In this document: piece after piece, positions 12,389-22,300 of the stretch
Numbering within the stretch: the stretch's first letter is position 1
How the letters are laid out: each line of letters starts with the position of its first letter
Assembly (NCBI GenBank): GCA_039654915.1
Contig: CM077600.1
Location: forward strand, 45,616,492-45,680,491
Length of the DNA: 64,000 nucleotides
Reading direction: 5' to 3'
Source: Aquilaria yunnanensis
Lineage: Eukaryota; Streptophyta; Magnoliopsida; Malvales; Thymelaeaceae
The notes under the pieces: generated by a model
The model's input: the letters and a program-made list of their open reading frames with translations, nothing else
Databases searched by the model: none
Told to the model about the DNA's origin: nothing
Made by a program: the position numbers and the translations under genes

Positions 12389-12907
12389 ATGGAAGTCATT
12401 TCAATCCCTATGGTTCCTACCCTCGGCTATCTGTGCACTAAGCTCAGAATTGAGTCTCCGGCATACTCACTCGGCCTAGAGAGTAACAAATTTAGGTATA
12501 CTGTGAATGTGCAACTGGGTAAGCTGCCTGCTGGTGAGAATAATATTGTTAAGGTGAAAGGGTTACTCTCTACAAAGGTACACATGGCTAAGGAATCAGC
12601 AGCTAGGGCTGCAATAATTAGGGTCAAGAATTTTTATAAATTCTCTGTGGATGATGTGAACTTTGATGATTCGGTGGACATGAGGGAGAAGCTTAAAGAA
12701 GCATCATGGGAGATTGATGGACTAAAGTACGAACTACAGTTGCAGCAGTATAACCAGCAGTGTATGAAGGCTTATTGGCTGGAGCAAGTCAGGGATCTAC
12801 ATTCACAGGTTTCTGTGCTTAAGGCACAGCTTAATCAGGTTAACCCAGCAGAGGGGAGCACTTCAGCAACTGTGGAGTCAGACCCGGAGGAGGATAATGG
12901 CATGTAG
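12389..12907 (+). CDS. small dsRBD-like coiled-coil protein, Helitron-1-associated
   Basis: A 172-aa protein in one coding exon; ATG one base after a CACGCAG acceptor. I do not recognise a named family. Residues about 8-90 follow the order of a double-stranded-RNA-binding domain: an N-terminal helix (LGYLCTKLRIESPAY), three strands (KFRYTVNVQLGK ... VKVKGLLS), then an Ala-rich helix (AKESAARAAIIRVKNFY). The canonical G-x-G-x-SKK loop is not present, so RNA binding is only a suggestion. Residues about 100-150 are heptad-like and Glu/Lys/Leu-rich (coiled coil), and the tail is acidic (ESDPEEDN). A clear homologue with the same domains and start lies at 60154-60693. Both lie upstream of, and point toward, the F-box/RepHel/RPA cluster of a Helitron. 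Confidence 0.7.
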   Translation: MEVISIPMVPTLGYLCTKLRIESPAYSLGLESNKFRYTVNVQLGKLPAGENNIVKVKGLLSTKVHMAKESAARAAIIRVKNFYKFSVDDVNFDDSVDMREKLKEASWEIDGLKYELQLQQYNQQCMKAYWLEQVRDLHSQVSVLKAQLNQVNPAEGSTSATVESDPEEDNGM

Positions 12908-13617
12908 GACTTAGGTTTTCAAAATTGGATCAAGAAATGTTATTCCATGTCTTACCAGTATTTTTAGTTTTCTGTAATTCTAATTTGCAGTCAGTCATGT
13001 TTTCGACATTTGCTTTGCTCCTATGTTTACCCTATGTTGCTGAATGTTATTGTTTTCATTATTGATCTATCCGCCAAATCTTACAATTTTTAAACTTTTT
13101 TTTTTTGTCATTCTGAAAAAATAGAACCACATTGCACTGTTCTTACTCAGTTCCCCCCAAAAAATGGAAGTCAGGTCATAGTTATAGTATACTAAATCTA
13201 GGTAAATTTATATATATAGTTTGTGTTGTGATCAGGTTACTTAGGAAAATTCCATATATGTATCTTAAGAATACAATCTGTCTGTTTTATTGGCCTTCTC
13301 CCCTACTCAGGACACCTTTGCTACTTTGCTGTTAATTATGTTTCTTTCTCTGGGCATAGGCATTCCATTTAGTTAACTACACATTCTCTGTCTACTGTTT
13401 GTCCTTACCAATTTCTCAGCAAAAAAGTTTAGAATTCTTTTAACCAACTATGAATAGGAATATTGCTTTTGTAGAGAATACCTCATTGCCTAGACTTGGC
13501 TGACGCTTTGTTTGGTCGGACTGGTTTAGCCATCCCTTCTGCCTCTTACAAGTTGCCTCTGTCAGTGTTCTCTTTGGCCCATAAGAATCCCGTCTTCGCT
13601 AAAATAACTGAGAGAAA

Positions 13618-13700
13618 AAAATAGAACATTAGGATGCTTAAAAGGATGGTTAAAATAGGACATTAGGATGCTTAAAATAGAACATTAAGATGCTTAAAAC
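13618..13700. repeat. short tandem repeat, three imperfect copies
   Basis: Three successive imperfect copies of a block containing 'ACATTAGGATGCTTAAAA'. Non-coding; it lies between the dsRBD-like gene and the captured gene fragments. Confidence 0.6.
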
Positions 13701-13882
13701 TTCACATATATGCATGCGCTCAAGCACAAACACAGGCAAACTATCGCTTCATTTATCTTGCAACAGTTTCATTAGATGGCAAACTCCATTCCATGGAAGC
13801 AGATTTTTTTTTAAGAAGTGTCACTAGGTTTTTTAAAGGCAGAAATGCTATGTGTCATCTGATAGATGCATGTGCATGCATG

Positions 13883-15708
13883 TTATCTGCAAAAGTTGAG
13901 TAAAACAGCATCCAATCATTCAAATAAGCCAGATCCTGAAAATAACTTGGCAACACGAAATGCAGTCAAAAGTACCTAAGCGTCTCCTCAGATTTTCTTT
14001 GCTTCTATGTCTTAGTTGTTCGACTTCAGGGTCTGCAGGCATTACAATCTGAATAACCTCCCCATCCATGCCCCAAGCATCAAGCTATTCAAGAAGTTGG
14101 ATTTATCACAGTTACAAATGGATAGAATACTTTATCGATCAACAGATAAATTGTACCTCCTCAGATAAAGAAAACATACCACTGCCCCTTCACCAACTAA
14201 CAATTGGGCATGCAAGCGACGTGCCGGCCTTTTCCACAACCCTTCAGTCTTAGATATTCTGACAGTGACCACCGAAGCCTGAAGTTCAGCAACATAATGG
14301 GTCAAAAGATAGTCACCCTTTTTGAATCCATATCCATCACCATCATCTTTAAACAGAGAACCATGAGCTGTCCCTGCAAGTTTTAATAGCTTCAGAACAA
14401 CACTAATAGAATAGTGAAACGTGCAAGAGCATACATACGGGCAGAAAAAAGAAATGCAGTTGTAAATGGACACAAACCCTCCTTGCCACAAAAAGGTGAG
14501 AATCTGAGAAAATTTTCTGAACTCAATGCACAAGGTATGTAAGAAGATAAACAATCAGCCAAAAGCTCTCTTAAGCGTACAAACACATTGGAGTTTCCTG
14601 GATTAGTAAACATTTATCTAAAGCATCTTCCTCTCTAAAATGCATGGTGGTAATGCATCCTCTTTCCAGTTTCAGTATAGTGATAAATCAATTATTCATG
14701 AGATCCAATCGACCATCTTCAATAACACCTACAAAGCACCACAGCTACATCCTTTCACTCACCTAAATTCAAAATTTGAGTCCTTTGAACATTACAAGGT
14801 GCTGAACTTTGCGCTATAGAAGACATTTTATTAAGAAAGTGCAACTAAGAGTGTAGAATGAGAAATCCTCTTTTAGAAGGTAACACAAAAAGAAAGTAAT
14901 TCAATTTAGTATTCTAAAGCCTAGCCATGTGTAGAGTGGAAAGCCCTTTAAAGCACCAAAAGCAAATGCTCAATTAGGTACTTAATCCTATTTATCCAAA
15001 TAAAGTTCCAAGGAATATCATTCACAGCAACCATGCATTACAGTTCACCAAATGCAAGAATCTAAAGAAAACAGCACCTCTCTGCAAAACAGTAGCATTC
15101 TTGTTTCTCTAAAATCCACTTAGGAAAACTCCAACAAATTTCAGGAAAGAGTGCAAACTCACTCTGCTACATGATTAGAACAAATTGCTTTACAAACTCT
15201 GATATAAAACAAAATATGGAAGACATAAGCAGAACAAATAAATAGGTTTGACAAGACTATCCTTTAAACCTTTTATGCCTCTTTGAAGTAATCTAGAATA
15301 AAAACATGATCACAAGCCTAGGTGTCTAGACTGGAACCTTAATCAGGATCTTATACAAGAGAAAATTCAGTAGATGAGCAAGGAAGCTACAGAAAAATAA
15401 AAAGTTAGTAGTACCATGTTGATCTAGAGCTACAAGAAGCGTCACATCATCTGACAATTTGGACTCCTCAACATGCTGAAGTGGAGGTCCCAAAGGTATA
15501 ATTGATCCCCCGTGCAAATGTAGAACTGGTAAATCCTGAGAGATAAACGGTAGCATTAGTTTAAAAGTGGATAAGGAAGTATGCTGCTAGCATCAAAAGT
15601 AGTATATCCACTTCAAATACCGGATGCGAATCATCAAAGTCAAAGCTCATCCAAGTTCCTCTCGGTAGCATGTTCTCCAGTTTATCAGACCCATGTTCTG
15701 ACTTGGTG
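13883..15708 (-). pseudogene. HGL1: fragment of a GH31 heteroglycan alpha-glucosidase (HGL1-like), four exons plus a stop
   Basis: Exons at 15708-15621 (LPRGTWMSFDFDDSHP), 15535-15415 (DLPVLHLHGGSIIPLGPP ... LDQHG), 14373-14180 (FKDDGDGYGFKKGDYLLTHY) and 14084-13976 (LDAWGMDGEVIQIVMP) splice in frame through GT-AG sites. An acceptor at 13886 then gives Arg and an immediate TAA (13885-13883). This matches only the part of plant glycoside hydrolase family 31 glucosidases after the catalytic barrel. The N-terminal catalytic half and the roughly 300-residue C-terminal extension are absent, so it cannot be an enzyme. It is the last piece of a same-strand series of unrelated gene fragments, which indicates transposon capture. 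Identification rests on motif recognition. Confidence 0.85.
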
Positions 15709-15926
15709 CTAATCAGTGAAAAAAGAAAGGGGCATCAGCATGTATTTGGAATTTCAGAAATGGTAGAATATATGTCACAAACTGTAGAACTACTGGTGTT
15801 AATGTCTTCTCTAACAAGTATTTACAGTTCAGAAGTGCAACACAAAAAATTACAACTTCGTATTGCTTCTTCTCCGAACGGATCAAGAGAAATTTTTGCA
15901 GAAAGGGGGATGCGTACTCTACTGAC

Positions 15927-16047
15927 CTTGATTCTCTAGCTCATAGTTCAGGGGCCCTCTAAACAGCATGATATGTGGCTCCAGGCGGTGAATGGCATAG
16001 TGAACCCAGCCCCTGATCCGTTGAACTCCAACTGCATGCCACTCATT
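15927..16047 (-). pseudogene. CKS1: single exon of a CKS cyclin-dependent-kinase regulatory subunit
   Basis: One exon flanked by AG and GTCAGT encodes [18 protein letters not shown] and then [17 protein letters not shown]. This is the conserved C-terminal half of CKS1/Suc1 proteins, which dock phosphorylated targets to cyclin-dependent kinases. The N-terminal beta strands and start are absent. It sits between fragments of acyl-CoA oxidase and GH31 glucosidase on the same strand, so it is a captured exon. Some substitutions differ from the normally near-invariant core (for example Leu in place of Pro after HR), consistent with relaxed selection. Confidence 0.88.
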
Positions 16048-16290
16048 CTACACGCTGAAATGAACACAACAACCATGTACAAACTCATCAAAATCCCACA
16101 AAACACTCAACCCAAAACAAACTACAGTCTAATCTGTCTGACAGCAACCAGAGGCTGTCTTATATAGACTTTCTCATTTCATTATTTCATCGAAACAATA
16201 ATCACACGATCTTTCCATCAACAAGTTGCATTTAGTAATAATACCTACAGAAACGACAAGTTTGGATGTGTGTGATTTTCAAAGACTTAC

Positions 16291-16398
16291 ATTAGCTGCC
16301 CCACCAATCCAATACTTCTGGGCTGATTCACAAAGAGTATTGATGACAAACTCTCCCCTTTCTGAATCATATGTAGTTACTGTTTCAATCCCTCGGAC
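16291..16398 (-). pseudogene. ACX2: single exon of acyl-CoA oxidase (ACX2-like)
   Basis: A 108-bp exon (36 codons, phase 0) with intact AG and GTAAGT borders encodes VRGIETVTTYD ... FVINTLCESAQKYWIGGAAN. This is a core segment of the FAD/acyl-CoA binding domain of long-chain peroxisomal acyl-CoA oxidases, closest in recall to plant ACX2. No neighbouring ACX exons are present. The exon is open, so a chimeric transcript could read through it, but no enzyme can be made. Confidence 0.85.
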
Positions 16399-16600
16399 CT
16401 AGACAACAAATGTAGAGAAGTCAAAAAAATCTTTAATCGGTGATTGATCCTTACACCAAATGTGTCAACCTCACATACATTACTTCCATGCCCTAACTCT
16501 GTCATGCCCTAGCTAAGTTATGTGGACTTAACCCCTTAAGCACTTGAAAAAAAATTATTGTAAAACGTAAGAAATACTTTACAGCTGAATCTTTTATAAC

Positions 16601-17144
16601 TTTTTCAGGAACAATCTGAGGTCTGTAAACAAAAGAATTTTAATGCATCATGTCATTCACAAGGTTGTGATGAACAATCTCTTTCCCGCGAAGTGTCATT
16701 CTGAAATTACTTGGCAGCCTGAAGTAGACAATAGATGCGTAACTCTGGCAGAATAAAAACAGGAAGTTAACAGACTGCTCACAGCCAATCGATAAGAGAA
16801 TGTAGTCTTCTCATTTTATAACTGTTACCAAGACATATCCAAGCATGACATGATAGGAATGTTAGATTTACAAAGAAGATAAGAGAATGCAGGCAATGAG
16901 ATCAATTATGATGCTAGAGAATATTATATGTCATGCATACATACAATGGAAAAGATAGATTACGATTGCGCACAAAGAGGTAGAAGGCTCACTGCCTCAT
17001 CATTGCACACAAAGAGGTAGATGTGAAAATTGTAGCTTTTACCCTCAAGGAATGCTGATAAGATAAGAAATGTCGAGAGTTGGGGTAATCTGTTGCCATT
17101 TTTATGTTCTTCTCATCTCGGATGTCTCCTCTGAGTTGAATATC
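16601..17144 (-). pseudogene. two-exon fragment of a MORC-family ATPase (CRT1-like)
   Basis: Exon a (17144-17043, 34 codons) reads DIQLRGDIRDEKNIKMATDY ... SYQHSLR. Exon b (16744-16601) continues in frame with SYASIVYFRLPSNFRMTLRG, KEIVHHNLVNDMM and, after a TAA stop, VYRPQIVPEK. These match the region after the GHKL ATPase core of plant Microrchidia proteins, nuclear chromatin ATPases in gene silencing and immunity. Intron borders are conserved (GTAAAA ... CCAG). The internal stop and absence of the ATPase core and C-terminus mark it as a captured fragment. It is the 5'-most of four same-strand fragments. Confidence 0.85.
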
Positions 17145-17339
17145 CTGTCATATAAACAGATAATGTTTTGTTAAACAATCAACACAGCTGGTGCCCTTCA
17201 AGTGCTGAACTACATAAAAGTTTATTTCGGAACATAAATATTCGGAAAAAAAAAACACCTAGGATTCTCAGGAACAAACAACAAAAAAACATAAAAACTT
17301 GTGCGATGGAAAACAAGAGAATCCATGCCATTACCTCAC

Positions 17340-17815
17340 GGATTCAAAAGTAGATGATGACAGACGAACAGAGGAATTCGAAGAGAAATCGAACGCAAAT
17401 GGGTATTAAAAGCCTAGGGTTAGGGTTTCGATGTTACTTTTGAATACCCAAAGAAGCTTGAACGAAACTCGGTGCCAATCAAATAGAACAATTGCTTACT
17501 TAACGACCTTGACCGTCGCATCAGATCGACCTTGCCCTGCTCCATCGCATGCATATCAGACCCCGGAAAAACAAAAGGAAGACACACACACGCTCACCGG
17601 CGAAAATATCCCTCACACACACACACCGGCGACGCCACGCACGTACAGAAAAAAGGAAAAGAGGATGCTGCCGGAAGTTCACACATACACACACTGAAAA
17701 TCGCCTGAGACAGAGACGAACAGGGACCCTTGTCTGAAAGAAAAGTGAAGAACGTGGATGGGCAGCTAGATTTAGGGCACTTGTCTGAAGCCCTGACCTT
17801 GTGCAAAACCCATTT
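17340..17815 (-). other. leader-like GC-richer segment upstream of the captured fragments
   Basis: On the minus strand this stretch is CT-rich and GC-richer than its surroundings and contains a (CA/GT)n run near 17610-17630. It looks like a promoter-proximal 5'UTR, possibly captured together with a gene 5' end. No start codon or protein can be assigned. It could drive a chimeric transcript of the fragments to its left (inference). Confidence 0.3.
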
Positions 17816-18288
17816 ATTTTAATGCCATTTGGGCTTCATGCCATTCGGACTTATAAAAATAGTGGGCCTCCATAAAATTTTTTTGGGCCTATAACTCTAT
17901 TTACATGTTTACCAATTTATGACCCTAAAAATAGTATCTTTTGCACTTTACTCCTTCTATTTTTTAATGTGGTGGACAAGCCAAAAAATAAAATTTGATC
18001 CCTTCTATTACAATTGTTTCAATTTTTACCAATCATTATATATCTCTTCTAAATGCATTTTTTAAAATTGAATAACTATGTGATCCTTTATTATTTTTAA
18101 TTTCCAGTTTCTATTGTTAATATACTTTCGTATTTGTTTTTAAAACAACTATTTTTTCCCTTATAAATTTTAAATGTGTGCATTTCCCGACTCTTTATTA
18201 GTATTACATTATTTTATTACTCCAACTTAGTGACATTATTTACTTAACAAATGTTACTATTTCCACAATGCAGTGAACTTTGCCTACC

Positions 18289-19008
18289 ATGATCCGCTTA
18301 CCTCCCGAGATTATTGCTATCATCCTGTCTAAGGTCTTGTCAGACCGACCAAGGGATGCTGCTAATTTGGCCTCTGTCCACCACTGTTTCGCCCTAGCAT
18401 TCACTATTCCGGCCATTTTCACAACTTTGGATGTTTCATCTGTCATTTGGTATTGGCCTCCTCATATGCCCTCCATTCGATTCAATGAATTGAAGGAGTC
18501 CGGCCATCCCATTGCTTTGTTCCTCCATGGGGTTACTACTTATTTCAAGTACGGGGAATTTGTTGACGGGCTTTACTACATCTATCTCTCATCTCTCCGT
18601 GGGATTCCTGTGGCTAAGTACCTGTATGCCATCCTTGGTGGAGTTAATGGCCATTTCCACATGAAACGAAGCATTGAATATATTCGTGACCTTAAAAACC
18701 AAGAAGGAGCACGTTGGGGGAGGCGTATTCAAGAGCTTCGAAATGAAGCTGATTATATAATTGGGATAATTGTTCAAAGGTGGCCTAACCAAAAATGTGA
18801 GGTGTTTATTGAAACTGTTGGTCGACAACTTCTTCATCGGAAATGTGGCATCTGCGTTCATGGCATCATCACGACTCCCCGTTTGAATAATTGGAGTCAG
18901 AGTTATTATGAGATAGATGATCCTAGGTTATGTGATGAGTGTGTCGTAGATGATGAGCTTCGTTGCTTCCTTGTCATGCTACATAGGTTTCAGTATATGG
19001 TTTTTTAA
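18289..19008 (+). CDS. F-box-like protein with C-terminal CxxC pairs, Helitron-borne
   Basis: A 239-aa single-exon protein. The start is the ATG at 18289 (MIRLPPEIIAIILSKVL), which matches the start of the second copy; an acceptor-like AATGCAG lies upstream, so a 5'UTR intron is likely. Residues 3-42 follow the F-box pattern (LPPEII..IL..VL ... ASVHHCFALAF..PAIF), which recruits SKP1 of SCF ubiquitin ligases. The middle segment (GLYYIYLSSLRGIPVAKYLY) resembles plant F-box proteins of the At2g35280 type. The C-terminus has two pairs, CGIC and LCDEC, which could bind zinc. It sits 350 bp upstream of RepHel in both Helitrons. A role in transposition or in degrading a host factor is only inference. 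Confidence 0.75.
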   Translation: MIRLPPEIIAIILSKVLSDRPRDAANLASVHHCFALAFTIPAIFTTLDVSSVIWYWPPHMPSIRFNELKESGHPIALFLHGVTTYFKYGEFVDGLYYIYLSSLRGIPVAKYLYAILGGVNGHFHMKRSIEYIRDLKNQEGARWGRRIQELRNEADYIIGIIVQRWPNQKCEVFIETVGRQLLHRKCGICVHGIITTPRLNNWSQSYYEIDDPRLCDECVVDDELRCFLVMLHRFQYMVF

Positions 19009-19359
19009 GTTTTATAGTTATTAGGTGTTTATTGTCTTTGGTGATCATTTTTATGGTTCTACTTTGTGTCTCATTCCTAATTTATTTGTTTCACTTTAAT
19101 ATTTTTCCTTATTTGTTTGACTTTCATATTTGTGCCACTTTAATATTATCTTAGGTGTTTATTTTCTTTGGTGATCATTTTTATGGTACTACTTCATGTT
19201 TCATTCCTACTTTATTTGTTTCACTTTAATATTGTTCCTTAATTTAAATTCTAAAGTTCGTTATTATCTTATGCGGTATTTGATACTGAATTTAGCCTTC
19301 TACTTTATTTCCCCAATTAATATTATAGGATTTACACGTGAGTTATTCTCTTTGCCCAT

Positions 19360-22300
19360 ATGGACTCTCATGTTCGGAGAGCCCTTCGTCTACAACGACG
19401 CCGTGAGCTTAGGTGTCCTCCTACCCGAAATCAATCTTCGTTCACTTCTAACACAGATCCCACAGTTCCACAAAATCAATCTCATCACTCTCCTCTACCT
19501 AATAACCATTTATCATCTAGACCTCCATTGGTTAATATAACAAATCGACTCCAGTCAACACCTCTTACACATTCTAATGTTCTTAGTAATAGACATGTTT
19601 GTCATACTAATGTTGTCACACCTCCCTCATCAACTGCCCATTCTGCTCGAAGAACTTTTGAAATTGGTGAGGCCTCATCCACTACTGTTGAACATCCAAA
19701 GAAACAAAGAACAATGTCTCGTCGTTCGATACCTGTACCACTGTCTCCTGTACCTGATCTACCAATGGGTAGTGGAGGTATGATTTTCACTTCACATATA
19801 TGTTGCCTCCCTTATCTCGATTGTTTCGATGTCACATTTCTCAGTTACTAATTCATACTTCATCTGTTATACTTGCCCCATTTAATGACTACCATCAACG
19901 ATCAGCTTCTCAGCAGGAACCCTTTCACTCGACTGAGCATCAAAGTATACCGCTATACCTTACACATTCATCATAGTTTAACACTTTTTTTTATCTTTTC
20001 CCTCACATTTCTTCCAATTACAGGAACATGTTTTCAATATGAGGATCTAGGTCCTCCAACATACATTTGTTGTCACTGTGGTGCCACTATGTGGTATGAA
20101 GAGAGAAGCAATAAGTCACTGAACCCTACCAACCCTGAATTCTCCTTATGCTGCCAGAAAGGGAAGGTTTCTATCCCGCATTCACCTCCACCACCAGAAT
20201 TTCTTTCAAACCTTTTTAACTATAATGGGGATGGGTTGTCAAGATACTTCAGGAGGCACATTCGTGAAATTAATTCTAGATTTTCTTTCACCTCAACCGG
20301 TGCTTATGTTGATTGGAGCACACATAATGGACAGGGGCCACCAACTTTTAGATCTTCTGGGATGAATTACCACCGAATTGGATCTTTGTACCCTAACCAC
20401 GGTGATCGTCCTCGATTTGCACAACTCTATATCTATGACACTGAAAATGAGACACACAACCGTATCATGAGTTTCGGTGATGGCAACTACACTGAGTATG
20501 ATCAGACAATAATTAACGGACTCATACACTTATTTGATGTGCATAATCAGTTGGTTAGATTTTTTCGGATGGCAAGAGATAGATTGGCTGATACCACATT
20601 GCCTCCAATAAGGATACGACTCCTTACTTCTCGGGCACGAGATCGACAATATAACTTGCCAACATCAAATGAGGTTGCTGGACTATTTGACGGTATTGAT
20701 GAGGATACTGGAAATCATCGAGATATACTGGTGTACCCATGGAATTCAGAACCTCGTACCATAGATTTTTTCCACCCGAAACGTTCTGCCTTACATTTTC
20801 CATTGTTATTTGTTTACGGAGAGGACGGGTACCATTTAGAGATTACGCATGTAACAACGGATGGGCAGCTTATTTCTTCAGCTACAGTTACTCCGAGGGA
20901 GTTTTATGCCTTTCAATTCCAGCAACGTAGTTTTGTTCACTCTCTAATACTCCGAGGTGGCAGATTGTTCCAAGAATATGTTGTCGATGCTTACTGTGTG
21001 ACCCTTGAATCACGTTTTAGTTGGCTTAGAAGACACAGAGATCGGTTCCGTGCTGAGATTCTGTGTGGTCTACAGGATGCAGTCAATAGGGGTGACACAG
21101 ATGCCTCTTTGTATGGGAAACGAACCATTCTCCCGTCTTCATTTGTTGGTGGTCCAAGATACATGATTCAGAATTACCAGGACTGCATGGCATTGTGCCG
21201 TGTTATAGGTTATCCTGATTTATTCATCACATTCACTTGCAATCCAAAGTGGCCAGAAATCAGTCACCTCCTTCAACCTATTCCTGGCCAACCGCCTGAA
21301 GATAGACCTGATGGAATTGACCGTGTTTTCATGATGAAATTGCAACACTTTCGGAAAGATATTACAAAGGGAAAACACTTTGGCCGTGTTATTGGAGGTA
21401 CTAAACTTTTATGTACTTATAAATATCCATTTCTATTATCTTGAAATTATATTCCAAATATTCCCTTCCTATAAATAATTTTCTTGCAGACATTTGCACT
21501 GTTGAATTCCAAAAACGTGGTCTACCGCATGCTCATATAGCTCTGTTCATTCATTCGGATGACAAGCTAAACAGTCCACACAAAATTGACCGCCTTATCT
21601 CCGCAGAGCTCCCAGATAAAGATTTAGACCCAGTGGGATATAGTGCTGTCGTGCGAAACATGCTTCATGGGCCATGTGGGGCTGCTAACCCCCGCTGCCC
21701 ATGTATGATTAATAACACATGCTCAAAGCATTACCCACGCTCATTTCAACATGAGACAATATTAAATGAAGATGAATTCCCTATGTACAGAAGAAGGCGA
21801 GATAACCGTTTCGTGATTGTTAATGGGGCACCTTTGGATAACCGATCAGTCATTCCCCATAATTTAGATTTGGTTGTTAAGTATGACTGCCATATCAACG
21901 TTGAGTTGACAAACAAAGACATGTGCATGAAGTATTTGTGCAAATATGTTTGCAAGGGACCAGATATGTCAACTGCTGTCTTAGAACCTGGTCAGACAGC
22001 TAATCCTGATAGGATCAGAACAACCCGGAATGAGCATGATGAGATCAAGCAATATATGGATTGTAGATTTGTTTCTGCTTGTGAAGCATGTTGGCGTATC
22101 TTTGGGTTTCTAATACATAACCATCATCCACCCGTTGAAAGGTTATCTTTCCATTTACCAGGTGAGCAAAATGTCATTTATGATGAGGGTGATGACCTCC
22201 GAGATGTGGTTCATGCTCATCAAGAAAGCATGACAAAATTTGAGGCGTGGATGGATTGTAATTCTCATGATGATGTTGCAAGAACACTCACTTATGTCCA

